Shown here: positions 31,412 to 41,880 of the stretch, piece after piece | How positions within the stretch are numbered: the first letter of the stretch is position 1 | Layout of the letters: each line of letters begins with the position of its first letter | Origin: Wyeomyia smithii | Taxonomy: Eukaryota > Arthropoda > Insecta > Diptera > Culicidae | Assembly (NCBI RefSeq): GCF_029784165.1 | Contig: NC_073695.1 | Span: 105,084,255 to 105,148,254, forward strand | DNA length: 64,000 nucleotides | Direction of reading: 5' to 3' | The notes under the pieces: generated by a model | Told to the model about the DNA's origin: nothing | The model's database searches: none | What the model saw: the letters and a program-made list of their open reading frames with translations, nothing else | Translations under genes and position numbers: made by a program

Positions 31412-31944
31412 TTTGTTTGAAATGATAATAAGAGTGATGTGAATCCCCTATCAAACAGCTCTGCATGTGTTAGATTTTGTTTCAAATGCAAAGTTACAAT
31501 AAAACATAACTTAGTTCTTTTAGGATACTACACGAAGCCATTTGATGAGAAGTTACCTAGTGCTTAGGTCATTCTATGGAAAGCATACACTTATTCACTC
31601 AAAGAGTGTATTCAGTTTGTTGTATCAAAACAGGTATATATAGGTATGAAGCATGTTGGACAGCTATTCTATAAGTTGCACACAAACATGTGTAAAACTT
31701 GTTTACAGTTCACTTAACGAACGACAAATATCACTCTTACCGAATGGTTCCAGTCTAGATTTTTGCTCATAATTGAAGAATGGGCTAATATGCCATTTTT
31801 ACCAATATAAAGTAAAAAGTTTCTCATGATAGTAAAAACCTCGAACAATGTCACTACCGAATCCGATTGTCAAAAAATGCATGGGGGTTGGCAAAAAGAT
31901 CACGTGATCTTTTCTCTTGACTTTAATTTATTATTATTTTTTTT

Positions 31945-32034
31945 ACATTAGGGGGGTTTGTTAGTAGCTTAGGTATTTATGATAAATATTAGTAAATAAT
32001 GAGTTTGTGTGGCCAATCACGAATGAGCCGTTGT
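31945..32034 (-). mobile_element. LINE 3' tail fragment (copy A)
   Basis: The minus strand reproduces the last roughly 75 bp of the 17.8-kb LINE (CTCATTATTTACTAATATTT, then CTACTAACAAACCCCCC). It is cut at 32034 by a MITE inserted in the 3' UTR. Confidence 0.8.
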
Positions 32035-32371
32035 GGAACAGAGTGGTATAAAGATCAGTTTTTTGCATTAACTTAAAAACTGAAGTTGGGAAATTAAGAA
32101 AATTTTTAAGAATCGAACTTTATAGCTGATTTTTACACCGTGTTGAAATTTCGTCCGAAACAGAATGGCCACTCTGTTTCGGAATAGATGTGCATTCTAT
32201 GTACATACATCGGTGTAATACTATCATGTAACACGAGACATGTAACATATTACAAGTGATAATTAACATGTCACTTGTCCTGTAACATGTCACACGTGAT
32301 TTGTAACATGTTACACGTAATGTAAAACGAAAAATGTAACATGTGAAATACAATGTAATATTTAACTTGAT
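32035..32371. mobile_element. MITE portion with internal TAACATGT-rich array (copy A)
   Basis: It begins with the MITE terminus GAGCCGTTGTGGAACAGAG and carries the family's internal palindrome. From about 32220 to 32350 there is an irregular array of TAACATGTYACA-type units in both orientations. The other TIR is missing; the sequence changes at 32371 to a different repeat. The matching copy is 38007-39302. Confidence 0.7.
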
Positions 32372-32374
32372 GTC

Positions 32375-32855
32375 AATGGCCGAAAAGGCTGATAGTAAAC
32401 GCGACGCGACAAATCCGTACTAAACTGATAATATGTCCGGACAATTCAGCAATGTTATGCAGGGCTGCGATCGAATGAGTCGCCTGATCAGCCTTGCTGT
32501 ACTAAAATCAGCTGCTGCTATGCCGGTTCAACAAGACTCTACATATTTCGATAGTTCAATGGCTAACTATTGTACTGTTTAAATATGTAGAGCAAAACCA
32601 CAAAATCGCAATTTCCCGCATTTTGCTGGACGCATAGCTAATTTTCCAATCGATTGCTGTGGAAATGAAGGAAATCTGTTGGAAACTTACTGAGTTTCAA
32701 GCAATCGAAAGTGGACAGGTTTCGTAACGCTCTCGATGTTTATGGTTTTCAACTTGTACCCTTATATAAGATGCCGTAAGACGTAAGTCTACGTAAAAAA
32801 CAATTCTAGCATTGAAACGGTTTGTTTGTTCGGTATAGTGCCTTCGGCACTGTTG
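32375..32855 (+). repeat. TATA-containing dispersed repeat, copy 1 (possible LTR)
   Basis: About 480 bp matches 41417-41880 with roughly 90% identity by eye, starting AATGGCCGAAAAGGCTGA. Near the 3' end TATATAA (32763-32769) is followed about 75 bp later by a stable hairpin AGTGCCTTCGGCACT. The layout of TATA box and downstream hairpin recalls an LTR, but TG...CA ends and flanking duplications were not established. Confidence 0.6.
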
Positions 32856-32904
32856 ATCAGAATTAATATTGTGTGTTCTGCCACAAATGGTGACATATCA
32901 ACAC

Positions 32905-33054
<150 letters not shown>

Positions 33055-33055
33055 A

Positions 33056-33706
33056 CGCTCTTTTATATTATTGAATGTTATTAGCTTTCGCAGTTAAGTT
33101 AATGTAATTGTAGGAAAATAATTAAACCTACTTGTCAAGGAGAGAAAAAAAAAGAATAAAACAAAACTCAAAATAATTTTAAAACTATCTTACTGACTAT
33201 TAAGTGAGCTAATCGTTGCAATTGAGGATTGCAACGATTTTTGTCGGAATTTGTTGATAGTGTGGCTTGACATATTTTCCAATGTTTCTACATTAGTGAG
33301 CCTATGTAGCTCATTCGTGCTAAACCAGGGAGGACGCTTCAAAATCATTTTCAAAAGTTTATTCTGAATCCTTTGAAGTGTCTTCTTCCTGGTTGCACAA
33401 CAACTTGTCCAGATGGGAACTGTATATAACATTGCTGGTCTGAAAATTTGTTTGTAAATTAACAGTTTATTCTTGGGACAAAGTCTAGATTTCCTGTTGA
33501 TAAGAGGATATAAACATTTGATATACTTATTGCACTTTGACTGGATATTTTCAATGTGCTCCTTGAAAGTAAGATTCTCATCATAAATAAGCCCTAAGTA
33601 TTCAACTTGATCAGACCAATTTAAGACCACACCGTTCATCTTAATAATGTGGTTATTGGCGGGTTTGAGAAATGAAACTCTTGGCTTATCCGGAATCATC
33701 TCTTTT
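33056..33706 (-). mobile_element. 5'-truncated LINE fragment (ORF2 C-terminus)
   Basis: The minus strand encodes an open C-terminal ORF2 piece (33190-33699): YLGLIYDENLTFKEHIENIQ, RPAMLYTVPIWTSCC, RIQNKLLKMILKRPPW, ending SSLNSQ and stop. It is related to the 17.8-kb LINE but diverged, and its 3' UTR differs. Its truncated 5' end coincides with the start of duplication copy B. Confidence 0.85.
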
Positions 33707-35994
33707 CTTCAATTCCGGATTTTATTTACATTTGTGACATTTTTCTTTTTGTCGATTCTATCTAGAAATGCCAAATTTTATGCTGTATTTCGATGAGAAA
33801 AAAAATTAAAAAATATATATTCTGTAAAATGTGTTAATTATTTTTCTATAAACTTAACCTTCAATCAAAAAAATGTCTTTCATCTCTTCATCCAGAATTT
33901 TTTATCAGAAATTTTGTTAGGTATGTATTTAAGTTTCTTAATAAAACTAATAAAATCAACCCTTTTTTGTTTGAACTATAATTAGGCGATCATTCGTATT
34001 TTATATGGTCAAAATTACGGTGTTTTTTTTTGTAAAGTATTGTTAGTTCCCTATAATTCATTCTCAGACAGTAAAACCAAAGATTTATGAGCTACAATGC
34101 TTTGAGCCTATCCCAAAAATGCTTCCGACCTTTTAGAAAATTACTCTTGAGTCTGAAAAATTTCTCCATCCGCGGAAAATACCCAGTTTGCTAAGTCAAA
34201 TACGTGTGCAAAGTTTCATTCAAATGAGAAATGGTTGATATTCGATCATTAGGTCTTTTCTCATTCGGTTTTTATTCTGAGGTGTTCGAAGTTTGAGACT
34301 GTTCGGAGCTTGGATCAAATATATACTACAGAACTCTGTCACGTGTAATTGTTTCAGTTAAACGTAATTGAGTCAATTGAGTTGAATAAGCCAGTTTGTG
34401 TTTTAAGTCATCTTTGATTCAGTTTTATGTGCTTTTGAGCCTTTTGTGCCTCAGAGTTTCGTAAGAGACCCGATTAAGCAACATTTCTTCATTGCTCGAA
34501 AATTGTCTGTAAGGGCATGGTCAGCATCAATAAATTCATGCATGAATATCCAGAAAAAATAAACAACTACCTAAATTCTCCTAGAGCTGTTCAAAAATAC
34601 GTGTGCTATTTTGGACACTGAGTTGTATGTTGTTGATGTGTTAACAGCTTAACACACATCAGCTTTTCATTAAATAACTGGCTATTCGTATCTATTTTAA
34701 TCACTTTTTATTCTAAAAATTCTCAATACAATGTTTATCGACACCTTCGCAAATGAAATATTCCCTAGGATTACGGCACTCGTTGTCATTCCATTGCCAA
34801 ACACGATTCACGTATATATTGAGAATAATTTCAATACAGTGTTCAGCATGGTTTTCGTTGTTCGGTTCGTTATCAGCCCAGTTAGAGAAGGTCAACAACT
34901 GACCACTGGATACCCAGGTATAGGTTCCTTCCTCCGCAAGATCGCTGGCGCCGATCCAGAATCTGGTGGCATTGGAAAATTTATCCATCTTCTCTACAAA
35001 TCGAATCAGTTCGTTGTGTTCTACTTGAGATTTCATCGATACAAAAACCATTCCAAGTGTTGTACAAAACTCATTGGCTTTGTGCCAATTCGCCTGCAAT
35101 AGAAATACTATCAGTTAAAGTTATAGTTTTGGATTGAACGTATTTTCCAACTTTAAGATTCGGTATGAAGTATCGTTTAGCGCCGAGTACAGATTGTACG
35201 AGTATTGAAAGAACTAGGTGGCCCGTAGTGGCTAGCCACTTTCAAATGCATTTTATACTAATAAAATTTGGTATTTAATCTAAAATGATAAATTATTTTT
35301 TTGAAATATCGAGTTGAAGTTCAAGATGTAACTATGACAATATCGACAATTCGATGCAGATGACCAGCGCTGGTTTCAAGCTTAATTAATTATCTTAACT
35401 GCGATAAATCCTTCGTTCAGTAGATCATGAAAAAACGCGTGGATTTATTTGCTTACCCGCAAACGAATCTGCATTTCGCTTCTTATACGGATCCACTGCA
35501 CAGCTATTTTCTCCAACATCTAGAAACTTTTTCTTCATTATTTGCTAATATTCGAAAAATTGTTTTCTAACAATTTAATCTTTTTTTAATTTCATTACAT
35601 GAATAATAGTTGATTTTCTCAATTGTTTGATGTTACATATGTTTTATTTAAACTAAACTTAAAAAATAAACAAAAATGAACGTGATTGAAAAAAAAAAAA
35701 CAATTTACAAAAACCATTGCTCATGAAAAAATACTGGATTGCTCAAAAAAATATTCACACATGCAAAAGTTCGTCTTTGCAATTTGTTATTAACAATAGC
35801 AAAGCTTGGAATAACTAAATACTGTCCTCTTTTAATCATTGATGGGTAGTTCAAATCACTCTCTAATAATCCGATATAACTTCACACATGATGAATGACG
35901 CGCATGGAACATCTGTCATCTGTGCGTTCCATCACAGAACCCTTTTCTAGTGTTGCGTAACAACATAACAATCCTCATCCCATCACCACCACCT

Positions 35995-36200
35995 TTGTCG
36001 GAGAGGAATCAGTTTTTACCTCAAACTTCAAACTCTTATAACTCATCAACTATATACACAATTGAGACAAACTGTATTGCATATTAAAGATCAATCTGTT
36101 CTCGAACCTTACTGAATAGTTTCATCGTGAAAATTTTCAAGTATGGTTGTTGAACTTGAATCAAAGCTTGAATGTTACCCGTCGGGAATGGGTTTATCTT
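35995..36200 (+). repeat. Dispersed repeat family X, copy 1
   Basis: Direct similarity to 47335-47575. Shared blocks include AAAGATCAATCT, ACTGAATAGTTTC, a TTGAATGT segment, and a GTCGGGAATGGG/CCGAGAATGGG end. No coding capacity. The family is unnamed. Confidence 0.65.
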
Positions 36201-36364
36201 ATACTGTAGATTTTTTTGAAACAGCTAAAATTTTCACGTATCAGCAAAATAATTGTCGCTTTTCCCGTACATCTTGAACGTCGTAGTATACTTAAAGAAT
36301 TAATTTGGGGTACAATATATGCAGCATGTCTTGTGTAGGTTAAATGTCTTTTCTATTTTTAAAA

Positions 36365-36650
36365 ATATCGAAAAAAAAACACTATATTGCTCTATCTTTA
36401 GGTACAACTTCTTGAGAACATTTTTGTAAATTTTGTTAGAGCTTTGAGTAATAGGGAGAAAGTAGGATAGATTTCAAGTGCGGCTTGTCACGCGCCATGA
36501 GCTAAACTTGAAACTCGATATGGTGTTTTGCATAAAATGGCTTTGCCGAGTTACGGCCGGTTTTCTTAAATTTTTAAAAAATGTTCGTTATTACCGTCTT
36601 CGGTCGTAATTGATTTTTTCAATAAACAAACAACTTTTTGCTATCGAATA
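36365..36650 (+). repeat. Dispersed repeat family Y, copy 1
   Basis: Direct similarity to 55945-56250. Shared blocks: GTACAACTTCTTG, AATAGGGAGAAAGT, GAGCTAAACTTGAAACT against AAGCTAAACTTGAAACT, and a GCTCGTTATT/GTTCGTTATT tail. No coding capacity. Confidence 0.65.
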
Positions 36651-38006
36651 ACTGTACTATTGAAAAACTACAATTTCAATGCATAAAAATTGCTACACAC
36701 TTGAAAAGAATCCAAACTGCTTATTTTTCCGAGCAAAAAGGTTTATAATCCCCATCATGTTCTTGAATTTTTCATAGTCTATCCTTAAAGAATTACAACA
36801 GGTACTGCCTTATTCCATCACTTGACAACCTAAATTTGATGGCAATGCCATAGAACTTATTACATATTACATAGAACATGTAACTATAAAGTAACGTTCA
36901 TAATCAACTGACAGTGGTTTGGCTATCTTCAGATTTCATTTACATGCTTGATATCTTTGATACTATATCTTTCTTACATCTTAAAATTGCCTTCCGCCCT
37001 TTGTTACGTTTTTGGCGGTTTTTGTCGATGCACCTGCATCAGAACCTATAGCCATGTGCTATTTTAACACGTGTACCGAATATTAGTTAAGACGCAGTTA
37101 GCTTTGATTTCCTTACGACTGGTTTCATATCAGGCGACAGGAGGTGGAGGGCTAAAAGCAAAGGTAACTTGTAGTCAGAACATGAGTGTTTGCGTTGCTA
37201 CATACAAAAAAATTAACAAACTTTAGTGTACCTCAGGTTCAGAGTTTGCTTGGGAAAAGGGCAATTTGAGTAACTTTCGTTTGTCGTGCGCGTGACTGAA
37301 AGACAAGAAAACTATATATATTCCGATAATGATCTTTTTTGTCATGTTGCAACTGATTACCACGGTGAACTGAGCTGTGTGCTTAAATTCGTATAAACTT
37401 TGTTTGAAATGATAATAAGAGTGATGTGAATCCCCTATCAAACAGCTTTGCATGTGTTAGATTTTGTTTCAAATGCAAAATTACAATAAAACATAACTTA
37501 GTTCTTTTAGTATACTACACGAAGCCACTTGATGAGAAGTTACCTAGTACTTAGGTCGTTCTATGGAAAGCATACACTAATTCACTCAAAGAGTGTGTTC
37601 AGTTTGTTGTATCAAAACAGGTATATATAGATATGAAGCATGTTGGACAGCTATTCTAAAAGTTGCACACAAACGTGTGTAAAACTTGTTTACAGTTCAC
37701 TTAACGAACGACAAATATCACTCTTACCGAATGGTTCCAGTCTAGATTTTTGCTCATAATTGAAGAATGGGCTAATATGCCATTTTTACCAATATAAAGT
37801 AAAAAGTTTCTCATGATAGTAAAAACCTCAAACAATGTCACTACCGAAACCGATTGTCAAAAAATGCATGGGGGTTGGCAAAAAGATCACGTGATCTTTT
37901 CTCTTGACTTTAATTTATTATTTTTTACATAAGGGGGGTTTGTTAGTAGCTTACGTATTTATGATATATATTAGTAAATAATGAGTTTGTGTGGCCAATC
38001 ACGAAT

Positions 38007-39302
38007 GAGCCGTTGTGGAACAGAGTGGTATAAAAACCATTTTTTTCGAAAATGAGTTTTTGGCATAAACTTAAAAAGCTGAAGTTGGGAAATTAAGAAA
38101 ATTTCGAAGAATCGAACTTTATAGTTGATTTTTACATCGTGTTGAAATTTCGTCCGAAACAGAATGGCCATTCTAACATGTAACATGTTACACGTAATGT
38201 AAAACGAAAAACAACATGTAACATGTTGTAACATGTGAAATACAATGTAATATTTAACTTAATGTGTAGAGACAGTGGTAATTCGTGGCCAAAATATTGA
38301 AAATTCGCGGGTGACAAAATAGAAAATATTCAAAATTCGCGGTAATTTCGCGGTAACCTTTTTCTTCAGCGGATACTACAGAGATGATTTTTTGGTAGAA
38401 ACAAGAAAAAAAAGGTTTTATCATACGGTCATTTAACCGTACGATCCATGATTTCTTTGCATTACTGACTAAAAGTACATAGTGTATCGAATTGTCTTTA
38501 GTCATATTTTGGTATCCCTATTGATGTGTACAGTTTCCGGAAATCGATAAAGAAATTGGAAATCCGGAAATCGATTGCTAACCGGAAAAGACCAGGAAAA
38601 CGTCCACGATCCGAATACCTAGCAATTTAATAATACCAATCTCACTGTCAGGTACTTTGAAAATGCTTGTTTGTACTTTGTTCATCTTGCAACTTTGATT
38701 CGACTGCCCACTCTGGAATTCTGTCATGCAGGTCACAACCGTAAGCGAACCCGTCCGAGGACAATTCAACCCAGGCTGACAAATTCGCATTGTAAGAGAG
38801 TAGTAGTACTGTTTAATCTCCTTGGTTACGTAGGAAAAAGCTTCCCGTTGTCGTCGAGATGCCCATTAATCTTCACTTTTGTGTGTATTGCTGGTTACCA
38901 TGAATTTCGCAGGTCTCAAATTGGTATGTTTCATGATGGACGTAAATTGTTGCTGTTTATCATTACTTTCGCGGCATTTCGCGATTTTTGTAAATTCCGC
39001 GGCCAATGCTGAATTTCGCGGAATTCGCGGCTTCCGCGAAATCGCGATTTACCAATGTCCCTATTGATGTGTTACATATAACATGTTACATTTCACATGC
39101 TATGTAATTTGTGACACTAGCCATTTTATACGAGTTACCATCATTTTCTTTGTCTTTTACTAGTCTTGTGTACATAGACCACTCTGTTCTGAAACGATTC
39201 GAGGATTCCAGTGAAATGTATTTCCATGTTTGAAAGAAACCGTTGAACCTAAATTCAGAGATTTTTCGAAAATTGCTTCTTTTGAAATTTTTTCAACGGC
39301 TC
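38007..39302. mobile_element. MITE with internal rearrangement, host of a hAT insertion
   Basis: The left terminus is GAGCCGTTGTGGAACAGAG at 38007 and the right terminus CAACGGCTC ends at 39302, where the LINE 3' UTR resumes. The interior has TAACATGT-type repeats (38172-38258 and 39072-39110). Near the right end about 100 bp separates the outer CAACGGCTC from the inner TAGACCACTCTGTTC (39175-39190), so that TIR is split by extra sequence. A hAT-type element at 38267-39063 is inserted within. Confidence 0.7.
38267..39063. mobile_element. hAT-type element nested in the MITE
   Basis: Imperfect TIRs: TAGAGACAGTGGTAATTCG on the left and, inverted, TAGGGACATTGGTAAATCG on the right. The flanking octamers TTAATGTG (38259-38266) and TTGATGTG (39064-39071) differ at one base and fit an 8-bp target duplication. 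CGCGG/CCGCG blocks crowd both ends. It is 797 bp with no transposase. Copy A of the duplication lacks it, so it inserted after the duplication or was lost with the deletion there. Confidence 0.75.
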
Positions 39303-40506
39303 AAATGGTAACTTCTCAACACTGTTAGAAACTTGCAACTTTATGTGTGAGGATTCGTTTGCTTTAACAATAAGGATTTATAATTCGTTGGGATTTCTAC
39401 CTGCTTGTTAAAAAACGGAAATAAACTTACAATTAACTCAATTGCTAACTTATTGGCTATAAAGAGAGCCTATCGTAGCAATTGAGGATTGCAACGATTT
39501 TTGTCGAAAATTGGTAATAATTTCATTTGACATAGCTTCTAATGTTTCAACACCAGTAAGTCTATGTAGTTCGAGTGTACCAAACCAAGGAGGACGCTTC
39601 AAAATTGTTTTCAGAATTTTGTTCTAAGTCCTTTGAAGCGTTTTCTTCCTTGTTGAACAGCAACTTGACCAGATCGGCAGGCATAAAGCACTGCTGGTCC
39701 AAAAATTTGTTTGTGAATTAAAAGTTGGTCTTTAAACGAAGTTTAGAATTCTTGTTAATGAGAGGATATAAACATCTCGTATATTTGATGCACTTGGCTT
39801 GTATACTCTCAATGTGCTCTTTGAAAATAAGTTTTTTATCGTAAATTAGTCCCAAGTACTTAACCTTGTCAGACCAACTTAGAGTAACCCCATTTATTTT
39901 GACAACGTGAGTATTGTTTTGTTTGAGGAAAGAAGCCCTAGTCTTATGCGGAAAAATTATCATTTGAGTTTTAGAAGCAACTTTTGCAAGAAGAAAGAAA
40001 GAATATCTAAACTTTTCTGCAATCGACTGCATATGACACGAAGACTTTTTCCTTTTACGGAAATGCTTGTGCCGTCGCAAAACAATGACGTTGTGCATCC
40101 TGGAGGCAAATCAGGGAGATATGAAGTGAATATGTTGTACAGGACTGAACCCAAGACTGAACCTTGAGGCTCACCTGCTCTGACAGGAAATCTATCAGAT
40201 TTTGAATTCTGATAGACAACCTGCAGAGTTCGATCAGTAAGATAATTTTTTAAAAATTTTGATTATAAAAAATTGAAAATTAAAAGTTTGCAATTTCGTA
40301 ATCAAACCTTTATGCCAAACACTGTCGAATGCTTTTTCTATGTATAAAAGAGCAGCTCCAGTGGAATAACCTTCAGATTTATTAGCTCGTATCATATTAG
40401 TAACTCTGAGCAATTGATGAGTAGTGGAGTGCCCATGGCGAAATCCAAACTGTTAATCTGCAAAAATTGAATTTTCATTGATGTGTGACATCATCCTGTT
40501 AAGAAC

Positions 40507-41416
40507 CCGATCGGTCAAAAATATCAGGATTATAACAACTCTTGATATTTTGTTACGAACTTATATTCCTATCAAAATTACTTACTGATTATGACAAATT
40601 ATAGCAAGTTTTGTAAGGTTGTAAGGTGAGCAAGTTTGAAAGATCAGAATTAGTTAGAATATACAATATTTTGTCAATTGAATAACGAATTTTGTTATAA
40701 ATATGTTTAAAAAAACACACGTTTGAGCATTCAGGTGTATGATAACAGAATTTGATATAATTCTGTACTTTTTATCATATTGGCATATCAAGAATATTAC
40801 AGGCTATGTTATTTCTATCAAGTTGAGATATATTTGTGTTACCCATTTGTTATAATTGTTTTACCGGGAATAACTCTCTAGGTCAAATGGTCGCGAAATG
40901 GTCTATTTGTACTTATTTCTAAGGATAAATCGACTATTTATTCAACACTCAAAATTGAGAAGCGTTTGCAGATTTTAAGATGATTGTTTCCAATCAATAA
41001 ATTTATTGCACATGGCCTAGCAGTTTAAAATTTTTACCGAAAGTTTGCGATTTGCAGTATAAAATTTACCATAGCTAAAATCGAAAAGTATACCATGGAA
41101 AATTTAAATATTTAAACAATTTTTCTTCATGACTACCTAACAAAAATTGTATTAGTAATCCTATTAAATATACTCAACAGAACAGTAAAGATTAGGGTTA
41201 TCAATTTATTTGTTGCATCGGTAAATTTCAGTGATAATTCTCTTTCAACTATCGTTTTTATTAATTGATGGGTAATTTCGAAAAGAAGGGTTGATTGGTA
41301 ACCTAGAAGAGAACCATTGATTTTGGATTGCCAATTATCGATGGCATGGGATGATTCCAGTTCAACGAGACAATGCGATAATATCACACGCTATCGGAAC
41401 ACTCATAAATATTAGT
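40507..41416. other. Unassigned sequence between LINE and TATA repeat
   Basis: AT-rich DNA of about 900 bp without TIRs, frames or similarity to other parts of the window that I can see. Confidence 0.4.
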
Positions 41417-41880
41417 AATGGCCGAAAAGGCTGAAAGTGAACGCGACGCGACAAATCCGTACTAAACTAATAATATATCCGGACATGTTCAGCAATGCTA
41501 TGCAGCGCTGCGATCGAATGAGTCGCCTGCTCAGCCTTGCTGTGCTAAAATCAGCTGCTGCTGTTCTGGTTCAACAGGACTCTACATCTACTATTGTACT
41601 GTAGAAATATGTAGAGCAAAACCACAAAATCACAATTTCCCGTATTTTGCTGGATGCATAGCTAATTTTCCAATCGATTGCTGTGGGAATGAAGGAAATC
41701 TGTGGGATAATTACTGAGTTTCAAGCAATTGGAAGAGGACAGTTTTCGTGACGCTCTTGATGCTTACGGTTTTCAACTTGTACCCCTATATAAGATGCCG
41801 TGAGACGTAAGTCTACGTCAAAAACATTTCTAGCATTAAAATGGTTTGTTATTTCGGTATAGTATCTTCGGCAGTATTGT
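41417..41880 (+). repeat. TATA-containing dispersed repeat, copy 2
   Basis: This is the counterpart of 32375-32855. TATATAA is at 41787-41793. The downstream hairpin is degraded (AGTATCTTCGGCAGT). It is followed directly by the GC-richer retroelement-like region, so it could be that element's LTR or leader. Confidence 0.6.

Larger units (their letters stand above)
29826..32371. repeat. Segmental duplication, copy A
   Basis: From TTTCTTCAATTCCGGAT onward this block matches 33706-38258 in the same orientation with few differences: 29830-31340 against 33707-35213, then 31340-32370 against 37326-38258. Copy A lacks the 2.1-kb insertion seen in copy B. It contains a lectin gene (-), a LINE 3' tail and a MITE portion, and is followed by a TATA-containing repeat also found after copy B. 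Confidence 0.88.
35214..37325. other. 2.1-kb insertion in lectin copy B
   Basis: This is defined by comparison with copy A, which is continuous at 31339-31340. The insert has no obvious TIRs, no long open frame and no clear target duplication. It contains two dispersed repeats also seen elsewhere in the window (35995-36200 and 36365-36650). It could be a composite of older transposons brought in as a block. Confidence 0.75.
34713..37345 (-). pseudogene. C-type lectin copy B, signal peptide split by insertion
   Basis: Exon 2 (34713-35093) is fully open: FWIGASDLAEEGTYTW, the EPN motif in NEPNNENHAEHC, then VWQWNDNECRN with the WND calcium motif and YFICE. Ca-dependent mannose-type binding would be predicted. 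The 3' part of exon 1 (LVQSVLGAKRYFIPNLK) lies at 35152-35213. The first codons (MTKKIII) lie at 37326-37345, together with the original promoter region. Between them is a 2.1-kb insertion inside the signal-peptide coding sequence. The gene is therefore probably inactive unless the insert is spliced out or provides a new start. Copies A and B are otherwise very similar, which implies a recent duplication. Confidence 0.82.
37931..40506 (-). mobile_element. Jockey-clade LINE copy (-), interrupted by a MITE
   Basis: The LINE 3' tail is at 37931-38006. The 3' UTR and ORF2 resume at 39303 and continue to a truncation at 40506. ORF2 landmarks on the minus strand include RIQNKIL-like thumb sequence, YLGLIYDKKLIFKEHIESIQ, the catalytic region SLFCDGTSI (the second Asp is lost), and FGFRHGHS with SHINENS. 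Frameshifts and stops abound. The MITE at 38007-39302 sits in the 3' UTR at the same point as in copy A. Confidence 0.82.
33706..41880. repeat. Segmental duplication, copy B (expanded)
   Basis: Same order as copy A: lectin gene, LINE 3' tail, MITE, TATA-containing repeat. Copy B has a 2.1-kb insertion (35214-37325), a hAT-type insertion (38267-39063) and a longer LINE body (39303-40506). Strict colinearity with copy A holds to about 38258. The order suggests the original unit extended through the repeat ending at 41880, with copy A later losing part of it; this last step is inference. Confidence 0.75.

Noticed and set aside
31945..32180. LINE-LINE chimera formed by template switching
   Set aside because: At first the tail of one LINE seemed joined to the 3' end of the other. 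Comparison with 38007-39302, where the LINE resumes after the block, shows a MITE inserted into a single LINE.
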